Source: Atkinsonella hypoxylon
Taxonomy: Eukaryota > Ascomycota > Sordariomycetes > Hypocreales > Clavicipitaceae
Assembly: GCA_000729835.1 (NCBI GenBank)
Contig: JFHB01000030.1
Coordinates: 1-64,000 of the forward strand
DNA length: 64,000 bases
Direction: 5' to 3'
Part shown: positions 22,135 through 34,964 of the stretch, piece after piece
How the letters are laid out: the number at the start of each line of letters is the position of its first letter
Numbering within the stretch: the stretch's first letter is position 1
Made by a program: the position numbers and the translations under genes
The notes under the pieces: generated by a model
Database searches by the model: none
Told to the model about the DNA's origin: nothing
What the model saw: only the letters and a program-made list of their open reading frames with translations

Positions 22135-24752
22135 TCACCGCTGCCCATCCTCCCCCGCGCCCTTCCCAAACCTCGCCCCTAACCCCCCAATATCCCTCCG
22201 GAAGAACTTGCCAAAGTTCCTCAGATTCTCATTCATAGTCGCCTTCTCCGCGCCCTGGCCCGTCGTGCTCCCAATATCCCTCGCCGCGCTAAGCAGTTTC
22301 TCCCCCAAGGAACCGGCGTCGAATCTCGTCCCCGACGCTGTTGACGTCACGCTAGCATTCAGCCCAACCGTGGTCGCTCCGCCCGTTAGCATGAGGGGCG
22401 TGAGGAGTGGTGAATTTTGAACCAGCTTATCATTGGCGCTTCCGTCTCTATGGATTCCAAATAGTTCCATCAGCTGAGCTTGGTCCTGTTTACGGATGCC
22501 CTTTAGTTCAAGGATCTTCTTGAAGTTGGTGTCGGAGCGGTCGCCGATGTGAATGAGGTACGCTTGGATAAGGGCCTCGGGCGGTGACTGGCGCACTTGG
22601 AGTGTTTTAAGGAGAGGATCCATCTTGTTCATCGAGTGTTCCACGCGCCGCACGAAGCTTGAGGGAGGTGCCTGTTGGGTGGACGATGGATTGTGGTAAG
22701 AGAGGAGATTGCCGAACGATTTCGTGAGGGCGTATTTGTCGACAAGCATCTGCTGGCAAGTCAGTACGAATGAAACCCCACGTATTGGTAGGGATAGGCA
22801 TTTGAGGGATAAATGAAAAAAAGGGGGGAAATGCTTGCCTGTTGAGCTCCAACCTCTGATATCGGGCGGCAATGCACTATGCTGTTAATATACGCGGTTG
22901 CCAGGTGTTCGACCAAGTTGTCACAAAATGCTCTGGCATACTGCTGCTTGGTCACGACAGCCAAAATCTCTTCCGCCTTCGTGTTGACATGCTTGACCAG
23001 CTCTCCCACATATGAGCTCTGGTCTCCCGCCGTGTCCATTGTGCTCCAGTTTGTGTTCCTCATTTCTCGCCATGCAGCCTCGCAGTCCAACTCGACGACG
23101 TGCACCAATGCAAGCACGGCAGCACTGGCCACGCCCAAAAATGCATCTGACTGGGAAGAGAGGTCCACCTTGAAGACGAGCTCGTTATCTATGCGTTTCT
23201 TGATATTCTCCTCCAGCTGATTCGTGTTGATGTGCCAAAAATCGGCCGTGTTCAAGACCAAAACTACGTCTTGGATCGAAGGGCTCTGGGATCCGCGCGC
23301 CTGGAGCACATGAAGTAGCACCTGCTGTGCATATTCATCAAGGTATTTCGACAAGACCTTGGACAAGTCCAAAAGACGATCGCTAGTAGACAACTTGGCA
23401 CATTGCGACAATGTCAGCTTATAGAAGTGAAAGAGTTCAATGGCAGATGGAATCACAGCCTGAAGGGAAAATTCTTCGTCGTCAGCCATGAGTGCCTGGC
23501 TGCGATACTTGGGTATCATGGACGCCAACTGCTTGTCCTGTGAGTCTACCCACAAACTGAAATACGGTTCAAAAGCAACAGAAATCCGGCCGTTGAAGTT
23601 GTGAGCCTTCTCCTCGGTGGAACTCAGCGTGTCGATGCTCGCTCGAGAATTATTAGAGAACTTCTTCTCCATGCTCTGTTCGAAATCAAGAGTCTCCTGC
23701 AAGCAACTGAGTAGCAGATTGACATCGACTTTATTCCCATCACCTCGCCGCATGCTCCGCTCCAGCATTCCTTTGAAGTCTTCTCGCGTTCCGTCGCAGA
23801 ACGCCGTAGCTAAAAGTTCGCCCATGTGCCAGTGTGAAGGAAAGATCACAGCGTGATCATCCTCGTGCGTCTTCATCATGCGCTTGAACCAGGCATATCT
23901 GCGGCCAATGTTGTCCAGGCTCCCTGCCTCATCGTTGCCTCGGAAGACTTGTCGATATTCTCGCAGCTCCGTGTTGACGTACCATGTAGCAATTCGCGAT
24001 TTGGCCGAATCTCCTAGCGCGTCCATGATGAGGCAGGCTTCCACGAGCATGCTCTTCTGTGAGGCTACTTCGCTTTTGGTAAAAGCCATCTCAAAGTCCT
24101 CGCATACCTGCTCCAGCAGCTCTCTCTGAAGCTCAGAGACCTCGCGACTCAATGTCGCAATCTGCTCGATACTTCGGTAGCTGTTGAAATGTTTCATCAG
24201 CTGGATGACAGCCTGCAGCAGACCAGCGCATTCCCGATATTGCCGAGACTTGGCTAATGCTCTCAGCTGCTCGTACGCAGTCGTCAGCATTTGTAGTCTT
24301 TTGAGTGCTGTCATGCTCAGGGTCAGATTCCGCTTCGTCCCATCCAGTCGCTTGATCTCTGCTGTCATAGAGGTGATGTTTTGTTCCGTCTCGATCGCCC
24401 GCGATCGTACCGTCTCAATCTTTCGGAAGAGTTGCGCAAGCTCGCTTTGCGCCGATTGCATCCTCTCCAAGCTCGAGTCTGGCTTGTACGCCTGTTCGAG
24501 CTCGAGGCTATCTATTTCGCTAGACAAGACATTGTGGTGCGCTTTGAGGGTTTGTGACACCTGGTTGATCGAGGAGACGGCCGATGGGTGTGAAAAGAGC
24601 ATATTTAGGTGCTCCATTGGATCGTAATTGACTGAATCGTTCCAACCGCCAGTCAATTAGCTAAGGCGGCCATGCAGTTCGGTTCGTTCTCCAATACACC
24701 AAGACCACTTACCAGCATCCAGGGAGGACCTGTCCGTCGGCTGTCCATTCAT
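22135..24752 (-). CDS. VPS53: GARP complex subunit Vps53
   Basis: Three exons, 24713-24752, 22839-24631 and 22135-22749; 815 residues. Vps53 is part of the GARP tether (Vps51-54) that docks endosome-derived vesicles on the trans-Golgi network. The first exon encodes MNGQPTDRSSLDA and joins in phase to VNYDPMEHLNMLFSHPSAV, the family's N terminus. A long coiled-coil region covers about residues 40-190. The block RRYAWFKRMMKTHEDDHAVIFPSHW is diagnostic for Vps53. The second intron (22750-22838, 89 bp) has a GC rather than GT donor (CAG/GCAAGC) and rejoins EVGAQQ to MLVDKYAL. The C terminus is Gly-rich and disordered. The splice model is sure because both joins fall inside conserved segments. 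Confidence 0.93.
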
Positions 24753-25280
24753 CTTGACAGGCATGAAGGGGGCCGTTCGGCATGTGATGGCATTTCGATT
24801 CTTTTATGCGATTGTGTCTCAAGAAGGATGGCGTGCCGTCATATCAGCCAGTACTACTAATTCTTGTATGTGAAGCTCCTGGTATGATGTCCACCTGCCA
24901 CGACTCAGGAGCAACCTAACACCGGGCGACCCTGAAAAGCGGGTCACAATGTCCGAACAGTTAATAGGACCTTCTTAGCATGTCCACCACAAGAAAAGTA
25001 AGCTTGCAACACGAACTGTCAATTCCAATGGTGCCTTCGAACCAAGGATATACGTTCCGTTGACCCATTCACACATTCGCAACTACGAAGTAGCCTTGAT
25101 CGCAAAGTGATCCTCCTTGTTTTGTGACACATGAACAGGTTGGGTCGTGCCGTCAAAGCGTTCTTTACACATCACATTGAAATAGTAGCTCCAAACCCCC
25201 CCATTTGTGGTGAATTTAGTTATATAATATATTCATACCTGTATCGAGTCGCTAAGATATCGCTGTCGAGTGCAGATTGC
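24753..25280. other. Intergenic, promoter of VPS53
   Basis: About 530 bp. Nothing recognisable beyond short AT-rich patches. Confidence 0.5.
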
Positions 25281-28200
25281 TTAGCCATCATCATGAGTTC
25301 GTTCTATTTCCAGACTCTCCTTTTCCTTGAAGCCAGTGTCCTTGCCCTTCTTTCTCATGGAAAAACGCCATGAACTCATTCGGCTTTCTCTGCTCTCCTT
25401 TGACTTCGATGGCCCAAGCGATGGACTGCTGGCCATGCTGTCATAGCTACGACCGAACTGAATGCCGTCATCGCCGAGGTCTTCAGCGTCGCCGATGCTC
25501 GATCGTTGCTCCGAAGATATGTTTCGATCCGAGTTTGCACTGCTCCCGGGGCCTTTCTTAAACAGACCCGATTCTTTGCCGAGTCGAGAGGACAAACTGA
25601 ACTTGCTAGAGCTGCGTTTGCGGAATAGTCTCTTAACTACGTTGTCAGACTCTTTCGCGTTCGAAGTCGAGACGGAATTCATCTCCGAAGGCGTGTTCGA
25701 CTTGGTCAGGTCTAACTGCAGAGACTCATGTGACTCGGATACAGACGTTCCCGTATGCACAGAGTACGTGTCTCTGAGAACCCGCAAGTCCGAAAATGAG
25801 TCGTCATGACCGTGTGGTAACTCAGTGCTCGTTGTGGCTATCTCCTCGCCTTTGCCATTGTCTTTTGCCCGATCCTTGTCCTTTTCCTGACCCCTCATGA
25901 ACAAGAGTCTAAACGGTCGGGCTGTTGGGTCCAAGCGCTGTGTTAATGACTTTGAATCACTAGGCCCAATAGCGGGAGGACGAGATCCAATGACTCCGAC
26001 ATATCGAGCCAGTGTCTGAGGATCTCGCAAGTCATCGTCACCCAGGATCTCATCTTCTGCCGAGGCTAAAGTGGTTGTTAGAGCAGTTGTTGAACCATGC
26101 AATGACGGTCGCCTTGAGCCGCTTCGACTGGGCCACAGGTTCTCGTTAGGTGGCCAGACATGATTCATCAAACCAGGTGTATCACCGGGCATACCCCATA
26201 TCGAACCGCCGTCAGTGGATGGGTGTTCTATGGAAGTGGTGGACGACGGTCGAGAGTGACCACGCTCCCGGTCGGAAATTGCGAAAAGTCGAGGCGCTTT
26301 CACCGAGTTGACGCGCCTCGAGGACAAGGAATGCGAGCTTCCTGCAGCTGCATCTTGGCTTGCCGAACTCCTATTATTCCATGGCCAATATCTCCGCCGA
26401 CTCTCCTCACCATCATCATTGCCACGTGGGAATGACTGACTTTGGCCAGATTTGAGGGAGCCAATCGGTGGACCAATGTCATTAATCTCATTAGACCCCT
26501 TAGATGTTCGATTGCCTATGTGAAGCGTAGACAGAAGGTTCGAAAGCCGATGACTGCTTGCGATTGTTGGTGGGATGGGCGACGAGTTTAAATTCAAGGA
26601 CATCCGCTCATTGACGTCTCCGTACTGAGGAAATGGCAGGTTGTGGTTTGAGCCGTGAGGACTGGAAAAGGCATGGTATGAGGGCGCGGGAGAGACCGAA
26701 GGTCGGGGACCTTCGTCATCTGCTGTAACGGGGTCGGGAAGTCTTGGACTATCGGGATTTTTCACGTCGCTGGGCTCCTCTATGTCATCGAATATATTGG
26801 ACGGGAGTAACGTCTGGGCGGTTGGACTTAATGGCCCTACAGCAGCTTTGAAATCTGCCTCCGTATGTGTCGCGCCGCCAGGGTTTGATGGCATATTCAT
26901 GAAAAGGCCAGAGCCAAAACTAATTTGAGTGAAGCCGGTTTGGGCCTGAAAATTAGGTTCAGCGTGAGCCATGGGTGGCGGCGACGACATCTGCGTGCCA
27001 GCGAGGCCACTGCCGCTCCCCGGAAAGCTCAGGCGCTTCGTATCGTGTGCTGCAATAGACGGGTCGTAGTCCATCATTCCGGCTTGTTGCTGAGTGTAGA
27101 AATTTAGGCCGCTCTGCTGCTTCTGCATGGCTAATTGCTGGGTCAAAGCTCGGATTTGTTGTTGCAATAGAACACCTTGCTTGGATTCGGCCACTAATCG
27201 ACTATGAAGACTTTTTCGGGACATTTCCCACTCTCGCTTCAATCTGTCGTCTTCTTCCTTCCATTGCTCATCATTGGCGCCAGGAAGACGTTCTCTCGTG
27301 GCTTTGAGGTCTTGCAACTGTTTACCCTTTTCTTTGAGCTCGGCCTCAAGCTCCGCACACCTTTTCTGAAGCTCGGCGTTGCTGTCGTCGAGCTCTTTGA
27401 CATCGTGATTACGTTTCTTGACCAACTCTTCTTTCTGCGTTTCGAAACCTTCTCGTTCTTTCTTCATGCGTTCCATCTCTTCTTCCAGTTTGTCGATACT
27501 GTCTCGAATCTTGGCCTTTTTGGACTCCTTCTCCTTGAGTAATTGCTCCATTTTCTGTCGTTCCTTCTCCGCCGTCCGCATCTGTTCCTGCGTAGATCTG
27601 ATTGTCGCTTTAAGTTGCGTCGTGTACTCTTCCTTTTCCTTGAGAGCCAGTCTCTTGCGATCTCTCTCCCTTTTTAATTCTTCCTCTTGTTGGCCTGCTT
27701 CTGCTTGCTCTTTCGCAATCAACTGCAATGTAGTCTCAATTTCTCTTCGAATATTCTCAAATTTACGATTTAACTCGAGTAAGGACATCTCTGATTCATC
27801 TGGATTTGAGGATCTCGCCTGTGTCTGATCCGCACTTGCAACTGATGGAGAAAGGCGCCGATTTAGTGTGTTCCGCCGTTGTCCAGATACGACGCTACCA
27901 GTCTCTCGAGAGGAGTTTCCTAATCCGTCCACTACGGGCGTTGCCTCGACAGCTGGCAATGAAGCACTAGGGTCGTCGGAATCGTCAGAGTTGTCATTCG
28001 AGTACGTCTGCGATTGATCGGGATCGACGAAGTTGGAGGGTAAGCGAGAATTTCCCAACTGGGGTCGACCATCTTTGCCAAACGTTCTCAATCGAATAAC
28101 TGGACTGCCTGACCTGAAATTATTATGACCTACGGCTACTACTCTAATGTTGTAGAAGTGATTGGGCTTTAGTCCGGTAATGGTAATACCGCCGTCGCTC

Positions 28201-28852
28201 CCGATTGCCTCTCCAACTGCCATATAGCCGTTAGTCATGGATCAAATTGACTTATATTGCGAGAATGCCGGAAGATGATTACCCTGAATCCCATTCACTT
28301 GTATTAGATACTTGAGAGCAAGGCGATGAGAATGCGGTCGAGTCCAAGCTAGGGAAGCAGCATCTGATCGAATTCCGGCGAGACATAGTTCAGGAGCCGG
28401 AGGAATATCTATACCAAGAATATTGACGAGCTCGGAGACTGGCTTGAGAAGAGTCTGCAAAGCGCGGTGAAGCAGCCTGGAAAGAGAAAGGTTTTGCTTC
28501 GTTAGCAGAAAGTTAAGGCGGAAGAGAATGGGCGAAGATAATCTCCAACGGCGGACATAGCCATGACAAGGTCGAGAAATAGGGTTGGCATGGCATGGCA
28601 TGCCCCAACTCACCAAAAACCAGCGCCTAGGATCATACACATCCTTAGAAAGGCACCAGGCTTAGCAGTGATGACAGCCTGGTGGGCCATAAAGTAGATG
28701 CGGTGCATGACTGCACGCCCGAAGACGTGGAGGAGAGCAGCACTGACGATGGCGCAGACCAAGTTTCGCGTGCCAGCCAAAAATCTACGCAAGGACCAGA
28801 GGCTGAGAAAAGCGACGAAGAGCGTGATCAAGGGGAGGAGGTCCCATGACAT
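25281..28852 (-). CDS. Membrane-anchored fibronectin type III / coiled-coil protein
   Basis: Three exons, 28614-28852, 28283-28476 and 25281-28216, with introns of 137 and 66 bp; 1,122 residues. The N terminus has two hydrophobic segments (LLPLITLFVAFLSLWSL near residues 5-21 and LVCAIVSAALLHVF near 32-45), so it is probably membrane-anchored. A single FN3-like fold follows at roughly residues 95-190 (PPAPELCLAGI, KYLIQVNG, ITITGLKPNHFYNIRVVAVG). A strongly charged coiled coil follows at about residues 280-510 (EEELKRERDRKRLALKEKEEY type heptads). The C-terminal half is Ser/Pro-rich and disordered with a basic end. It matches a filamentous-fungus protein usually annotated only as fibronectin type III domain protein; I know of no established role. 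A scaffold at the ER or cell cortex is a guess. Confidence 0.85.
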
Positions 28853-29410
28853 TATTCTCAGCCCTCCAAGCGCTGCTGTGAGGGGGATGAGGTCAAGGCA
28901 GAATTTGTGGTGCAAGAAAGTAAAACCGAGCCGTGGAGTGTCGTGCAGGTGGCCAAGTTGGTCAGTGTAAGAACGAAGAGGAAATGCGCGTGCAGGCCCA
29001 GCGCGAGCAAGGCAGGCAAGGCTAAAGGCTCTATAGACTCCGTACACGAGTGGGTAGACCCCCTCTAGACCCCCTCTAGGCCACAGACCACAGACCACAG
29101 ACAACATAGCTGTACTAACCATACCAGAGTTTCGCAAACCCATCACACGCCGATTTGAGATCGGTTTCGGAATATTGCTTCATTTGTGCGACGCATTTCG
29201 CCGGCTCCGCTCTCTGGCGGCGCTCTCCGAGAGCTGCAGCAGCTACTAGTTCCCGTTACCCTTTCCCACCAACGCCGTTGCTCATCACGGCCCCTCTTGC
29301 AAAGCAAGCAAATCTCGCTTCGACTCGACTCGCCTCGCCTCGCCTCGCCAGACAGCTAGCTGCGTTCCGCAACGCAGAAACTTTGCGCCTGACATTGCCG
29401 TCCTGGCACC
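28853..29410. other. Shared promoter region of the FN3 protein and Pah1
   Basis: About 560 bp between divergent starts. It includes direct repeats (GACCCCCTCTA twice near 29058-29080, ACCACAGACA copies, and CGCCT pentamers at 29328-29347), and an ACTCCGTA copy at 29037-29044. Confidence 0.5.
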
Positions 29411-31696
29411 ATGCAGTACGTTCGCAATCTCAGCGACTCCGTCTCAACAGCATGGAACTCGATCAACCCGGCAACCCTCAGCGGTGCCATCGATGTCATT
29501 GTGGTGCAACATGATGACGGCGTTTTGGCCTGCTCACCCTTTCACGTGCGATTCGGCAAGTTTTCGCTACTACGCCCCTCCGAGAAGAAAGTCGAGTTCA
29601 AGGTAAACGGCATCAAGCAGGATTATTCCATGAAGCTCGGGGAAGGTGGTGAGGCTTTCTTCGTTTTCGAAACCACGGAAAATGTGCCCGAGTCTCTTCA
29701 AACCTCCCCGCTCGTATCCCCAGCTAGCAGTCCAGGACTGGGTCCTGAGGAATCACCATCTGGGCTCAACGACCCAGATGTCCTTGACCTCGACCAAGAT
29801 GTAACCAACCCTTCTCGCCCTGGGCTATCTGTGCTTCAAGCACAGCCAAACCAAAATGGTTTGTTAATTCAGTTCCCCTAGCATTCCTTACCCTGCCCTC
29901 TCTGGGTCGTGGCTGACAGGCGCTCAGGCACGATAACTCCACTATCGGCGTCTCCTAACGTGTCAAAACCGCGGCCCGTCTCTGGCGACTGGTCGTCTGC
30001 TTTGCCGAGACCACGTAGCGAAGACCTTTTGCGACAATCGGCAAGGTCCGTGGTACACAATCATGAAGAAGACAAAGGACAGTCCAAGGACCCCGCCGAA
30101 TCAGAACGATCACATAGTCCTCCGCCCATGGGGGTGGAGCGGGCCAAGACGTTGGCGAAGGAACTTTCTGCTGCGAATATTCCTAGCCGTGTGACGGAGA
30201 CTGGTGATCTTATGCTCGATATGACGGGCTTTAAAAGCAGCGAAGAGGATATGTTGCAGGCCGAGATTCTTGCCAGAAAGATTCTCTCCGAGGAGTTGAA
30301 AGGAAACTACGATATCGGCTCTCTTTTTGGATTTGACGAGGAGGGTAATCTATGGATCTACAGCAGTGAAGAAGCCAAGCAGGCTGCCATGAATAAGACC
30401 ATTGAGTCTTCATTAAAAGCTCATCGCCACAACACAGCCGCGGATGCCGTCTCTGACCCAGGGTACCACAGTGATGGTAGTGACGTCACAACAAGCTCTC
30501 ACGTACCTTCACACCGACGATCCGAATCCGATGCCGGACCGTCGGGCTTGCAGACCCCTCCTCACACTCCAAAAGGCTCTAGTTATGCTGGAAACCCGAA
30601 CATCAACTATGCCAAGACGCTACGTTTGACTAGCAATCAACTGAAGGCCCTAGACCTCAAGCCTGGGGAAAACTCGATGAGCTTCACCGTTAACCGAGCA
30701 ACCTGCTCGGCCAACATGTTCTTGTGGAAGTACGAGACGCCTGTTGTGATATCTGATATCGATGGCACGATTACCAAATCAGATGCCCTTGGGCATGTAT
30801 TGAACATGATCGGTCGGGACTGGACGCACACGGGCATTGCCAAGCTCTATAGCGATATCGCTCAGAATGGATACAACATTATGTATCTGACCAGCCGCTC
30901 TGTTGGCCAAGCCGATTCAACCAGGGCGTACATCAATGGTATCGTCCAAGACGGATGTCGGATGCCCCATGGCCCCACGATCCTGTCGCCAGATCGCACC
31001 ATGGCAGCACTGCGTCGAGAGGTGTATCTGCGCCAGCCACACGTTTTCAAAATGGCAACCCTGCGAGACATCAGTAGCCTATATGGGCCGGACCACAGCC
31101 CGTTCTACGCTGGCTTCGGTAATCGTCTGACCGACCAGATCTCCTACCGCACGGTGGACGTTCCGAGAACCAGAATCTTCACCATCAACTCGAACTCGGA
31201 GGTGTCGCTAGATTTGCTCAGCCTCAACAAGCTCAAGATGAGCTATGTCAACATCAACGAAGTTGTCGACCACTACTTCCCTCCCGTCGCCACGCTAGTC
31301 AAGGGTGGAGGAGAAGACTACACCGACTTCAAGTATTGGCGGGACGAGCCTCTGGAGCTCGACGAGTTTTCCGCCAGCGACAGCGACGAGCCTGGTGTCC
31401 CGGTAGATAATGAGAGCGCATACACTGAAGACGAGCAGGAGGAAATCGGCGATGGACTAGTCGACAGTTACATCTCTCACGGATCAATCGACGAGAGCGT
31501 CGACGACATTGTCGAAGACGAAGAGTACGACGACGAAGAGGCCGAGTACGACGAAGGCGAGCTCACCTCTGACGAAGAAGCCCTGCTCACCCACCGCATG
31601 TCCGAAGCTCAAATATTAGAAAAACCCGTTCAGGAAGACGTCGGGGCAGAGCTCATAACAGGGGTTGGTCATTTATCTCAGCAGAAGACAGGCTGA
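29411..31696 (+). CDS. PAH1: Lipin-family phosphatidate phosphatase (Pah1/Ned1)
   Basis: Two exons, 29411-29858 and 29928-31696, with a 69-bp intron (GTTTGT donor, GCTGAC branch site); 738 residues. The Mg2+-dependent enzyme dephosphorylates phosphatidic acid to diacylglycerol at the nuclear/ER membrane and lipid droplets, steering lipids to triacylglycerol and restraining nuclear membrane growth. The N-terminal amphipathic helix and N-LIP domain are clear (MQYVRNLSDSVSTAWNSINPATLSGAIDVIVV; FHVRFGKFSLLRPSEKKVE). The C-LIP HAD domain carries the catalytic DIDGT, with Asp425 and Asp427, and continues SDALGHVLNMIGRDWTHTGIAKLY. Between them is a Ser-rich linker, the expected site of CDK and Nem1-Spo7 regulation. 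The C terminus is very acidic (residues 630-700). Two candidate acceptors exist for the intron; the one used restores frame (AAT GGC ACG). Confidence 0.95.
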
Positions 31697-32293
31697 CATA
31701 CATATCAGAAAGAGAATGCTACATCACAGCACAGACTAGCGACAGCATGGCCATCGAGCCAGAGAAGGAGCCGGTGGAGATGCGTCGTAGACCGGAGAGT
31801 GCGTCGTAATTGGGCGTATTCTCAGGCTGAGGTTTCGAATTTTGCAGACTAATTATTGCATGACGGAGATGAAGACTTTGAAAAGGAGCGATGGACTGCA
31901 CTGGCGTGCTTGAATTTAGTATATCGGCGGGAGAAACTCTTTGAAGCGGATGGTGAAGCGTGTGCAGAGGGCATGGTATGGCATAGCGTGGCGTTGGCAA
32001 TATCACATCGTTTTTGTCTGATCAGCGTATCATTCGTAACCGCTTTCGAGTCGTAACCTGACCATTTCGGAACTCTCCTGTGAATGTCATTGTACCTAGC
32101 TATTTATCATCGACTTAGCGTCACGGCAGTATCATCACATTATTTGCGACAAGACGCTTTAATTCTGCAAGTGACGTAGATGCCATGTTCATTCAAACAG
32201 ACATGTATTTTCTCTAATCAACCAAAATATTCAGCACCTATTCCCCAATATGAGATACAAAATCGAACACCTCTACCCCATGCTTCATTGGAC
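31697..32293. other. Intergenic between convergent Pah1 and HIS4-type genes
   Basis: About 600 bp of 3' regions without a supportable gene. Confidence 0.5.
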
Positions 32294-34964
32294 CTACACT
32301 ACACTTGAGCAAGACTGTTGTCCACCCATGTACTTGAGACGAATCTCGACAGCCCGTCTGTGGGCCTCCAGCTCCTCCACCTTGGCAAGCTGCATGACTG
32401 CTGAGCCGACGTTCTTGAGGCCGTCAGCCGTGAGATTCGAGCAGGTGATGTGTTTCATGAAGGAGGCAAGATTGACGCCTGAGTATTGCTTGGCGAAGCC
32501 ATATGTAGCTGTGGAAATTAGCTTTGACGTTCTGAAAAGGGCGCATCAGGGGGGAAAGAAACTCACGAAGAGAGTGGTTTACACCGGCCGAGTAGTCGCC
32601 CACACTCTCGGGGGTCCATTCGCCAATGAAGACGCTGCCTGCGTTCATGACTTGGTCGACCGCCTTGGCTGCGTCCTTGATTTGCAGGATGAGATGCTCG
32701 GGAGCGTACTCATTGCTGATACGCATGGCTTCCTGCATGTTCTTGACGCGGACGGTGACAGAGTGGGCAATCGAGCTGCGGACAATATTTACACGAGGTA
32801 GGGCTGAAGCTTGATTGTGGACTTCATCATCGATAGCCTTGAGCTGTTCATCGCTGAGATCCACCGCAATGAGAATGACTTGGCTGTCAACGCCGTGCTC
32901 GGCTTGGGAAAGCAGGTCGGATGCCACAAAGGCAGGATTGGCGTCCTTGTCGGCAACGACGAGCACTTCGGACGGTCCAGCAGGCACGTCAATGCTCACC
33001 CCAGCATTGGTATCGTTGCTGACGTGCATTTTGGCTGCGGTGACGAATTGGTTGCCGGGCCCGAGGATCTTGTCCACTTTGCTGACCGACTCGGTGCCGT
33101 AGGCCATGGCCGCGACGGCCTGAGCGCCACCTGCAAGGACGATGCTCTCAGCACCGACTTTGTGCGCAACATAGACAATCTCGGGGGTAATACTGCCGTC
33201 TGATCGTGGCGGGGAGGCAAACACGAGCTTCTGACAACCTGCAACCATTGCCGGCACTCCGAGCATGAGGGCAGTACTGGGGAGAACAGCAGTGCCGCCG
33301 GGAATGTAGAGACCGACTCGCTCAATTGGCCTGGAGAAACGACCACAGACGACCCCAGGCATGGTCTCGACCTGAAGGGGTTTGTCTTCCTTTTGAGCGG
33401 CATGGAACTTCTTGATGTTCTCGAATGAAGTGTCAATAGCCTTAATGGTCTCGGGATCCAGTTCCATGAGCTCCCGGGGAAAGGGGGCCTTGATGACCGG
33501 TGAGGTCAGTGAGGTGACCTTGTCAAATTTATGAGTATATGAAAGCAAGGCTTTGTCGCCATTCTTGCGAACATCTTCAATAATTGGGATCACGATTTGG
33601 AGAATAGTTTCGGGTGATTTTTGGGAGGGCCGCTGAAGAGTCTGAAACAGTTCAACTTCAGAGACGTTGGTGGAATCAATTCGCTTCATGACAATTCGTG
33701 CATCAGAAGAGTCCTCCGTCGAAGTAATAGCGGCCGGCTTCGAAGGCGCAGCAGCCGCCTCAGACTTGATGCCTTCCTTCTCTGCCCATTTTCCTTTGGC
33801 ATTACCAGGTCTTCTTGAAACCTTGAAGCTCTTTGCGTCCAAATTGGCCTCAATATCAGCTAGACTAGCATCAGCACTAATGGCCTTGGTCAAAGCAAAA
33901 TATATCAAGTCGGCGGCTTCAAAGGCGGCTTCCTGAGGTGTCTTGGCGTCGCAAAGTTCTTCTGCTTCCTCCATGATTTTGGCTCGCAGGAGCTTCTCAT
34001 CAGAGAACAGCCTGGCAGTATAGGAGCCCTGTGGCGCAGACTGCTTCCTTGACAACAAGGTCTGTTCGAGGGCTGGAATGCCAGTCAGATTACCAAAGCA
34101 TCCAAATTGTTGAAGGTGGCAGAAACGGCCCTTTTGCTTGACGACGAACTTCAACGTGTCATTGTCGCAATCCAAAGACAACCGAACAAGTTCTTGCGTG
34201 TCTCCTGAGGTGGCTCCTTTGACCCATAGGCCACGCTTGCGGCTCTGATACACTCCCGTTTGGGTTTTGAGGGCTTCGAGAAGACTCTCATCGCTGGTAT
34301 ATGCGAGACCAAGTGCAACACCAGCCTGATTGGTGACGACAGTAGGGATGAGGCCATCTTGACGATCGGACTTCCAGTAACTCGCAATGACCTTGGAGAG
34401 AAGCAGTTTTTTGCTGCAAGACTTGTTGGTAGTTAGGCCAGTCGATGGTAGGATAGGAATTGCGTTGACCTGCTTGGCAACCTCGATAAATTTGTCAAGA
34501 GGTGTACCGTCAACGCAGCGCAAGTAGAGATTTTTTGGTTTTGTCAATTGTGCCGTCTCAATCAGTTTCCGCGACTCGGAGGCTGAGGGATCAAAATCCT
34601 TGATCAGCAAACCATGCTCTGAAGCGGCAGAGAGGTCAGGCTTGGAGACGACGGGAAGCACTCTGTCGCCGAAATCGATGTATTGTGACAGCACTTCGGG
34701 TACAACGAAGACCTTTCGCGCCCCGCGATCGAGCAAAGCAAGCACATCATTTTGGGATTCAAGAGCAGTTGCGTCAATGTGAGCGTGGAATTCGTAATTG
34801 TGACGGTTGAAGAAACGAATGAGCTTGTCCTGGATTTTCGGCGTGGCCTGCAAGAAAGGGTTGCCCAACAGTGACACTTCCTCGCGGGTCAAGCCGTCTA
34901 GATTAGCGAGACCAGGTGGCACAGCGACGCTGACGAGAAACGGCAATGGGAGTTCTGTTTCCAT
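32294..34964 (-). CDS. HIS4: Trifunctional histidine biosynthesis protein (PRA-CH / PRA-PH / histidinol dehydrogenase)
   Basis: Two exons, 32567-34964 and 32294-32508, with a 58-bp intron near the 3' end; 870 residues, the usual length for the fungal fusion (his-3 in Neurospora). The order is phosphoribosyl-AMP cyclohydrolase, then phosphoribosyl-ATP pyrophosphatase, then histidinol dehydrogenase: three cytosolic steps, the second, third and last two reactions of histidine synthesis. The pyrophosphatase part has LRAKIMEEAEELCDAKTPQEAAFEAADLIYF (metal-binding Glu cluster). The dehydrogenase part has GLYIPGGTAVLPSTALMLGVPA, ILGPGNQFVTAAK, SIDVPAGPSEVLV and QAEHGVDS. Start at 34964 (METELPLPFLVSV) because the longer frame begins with a non-ATG codon. 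It is divergent from TAF9. Confidence 0.95.
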
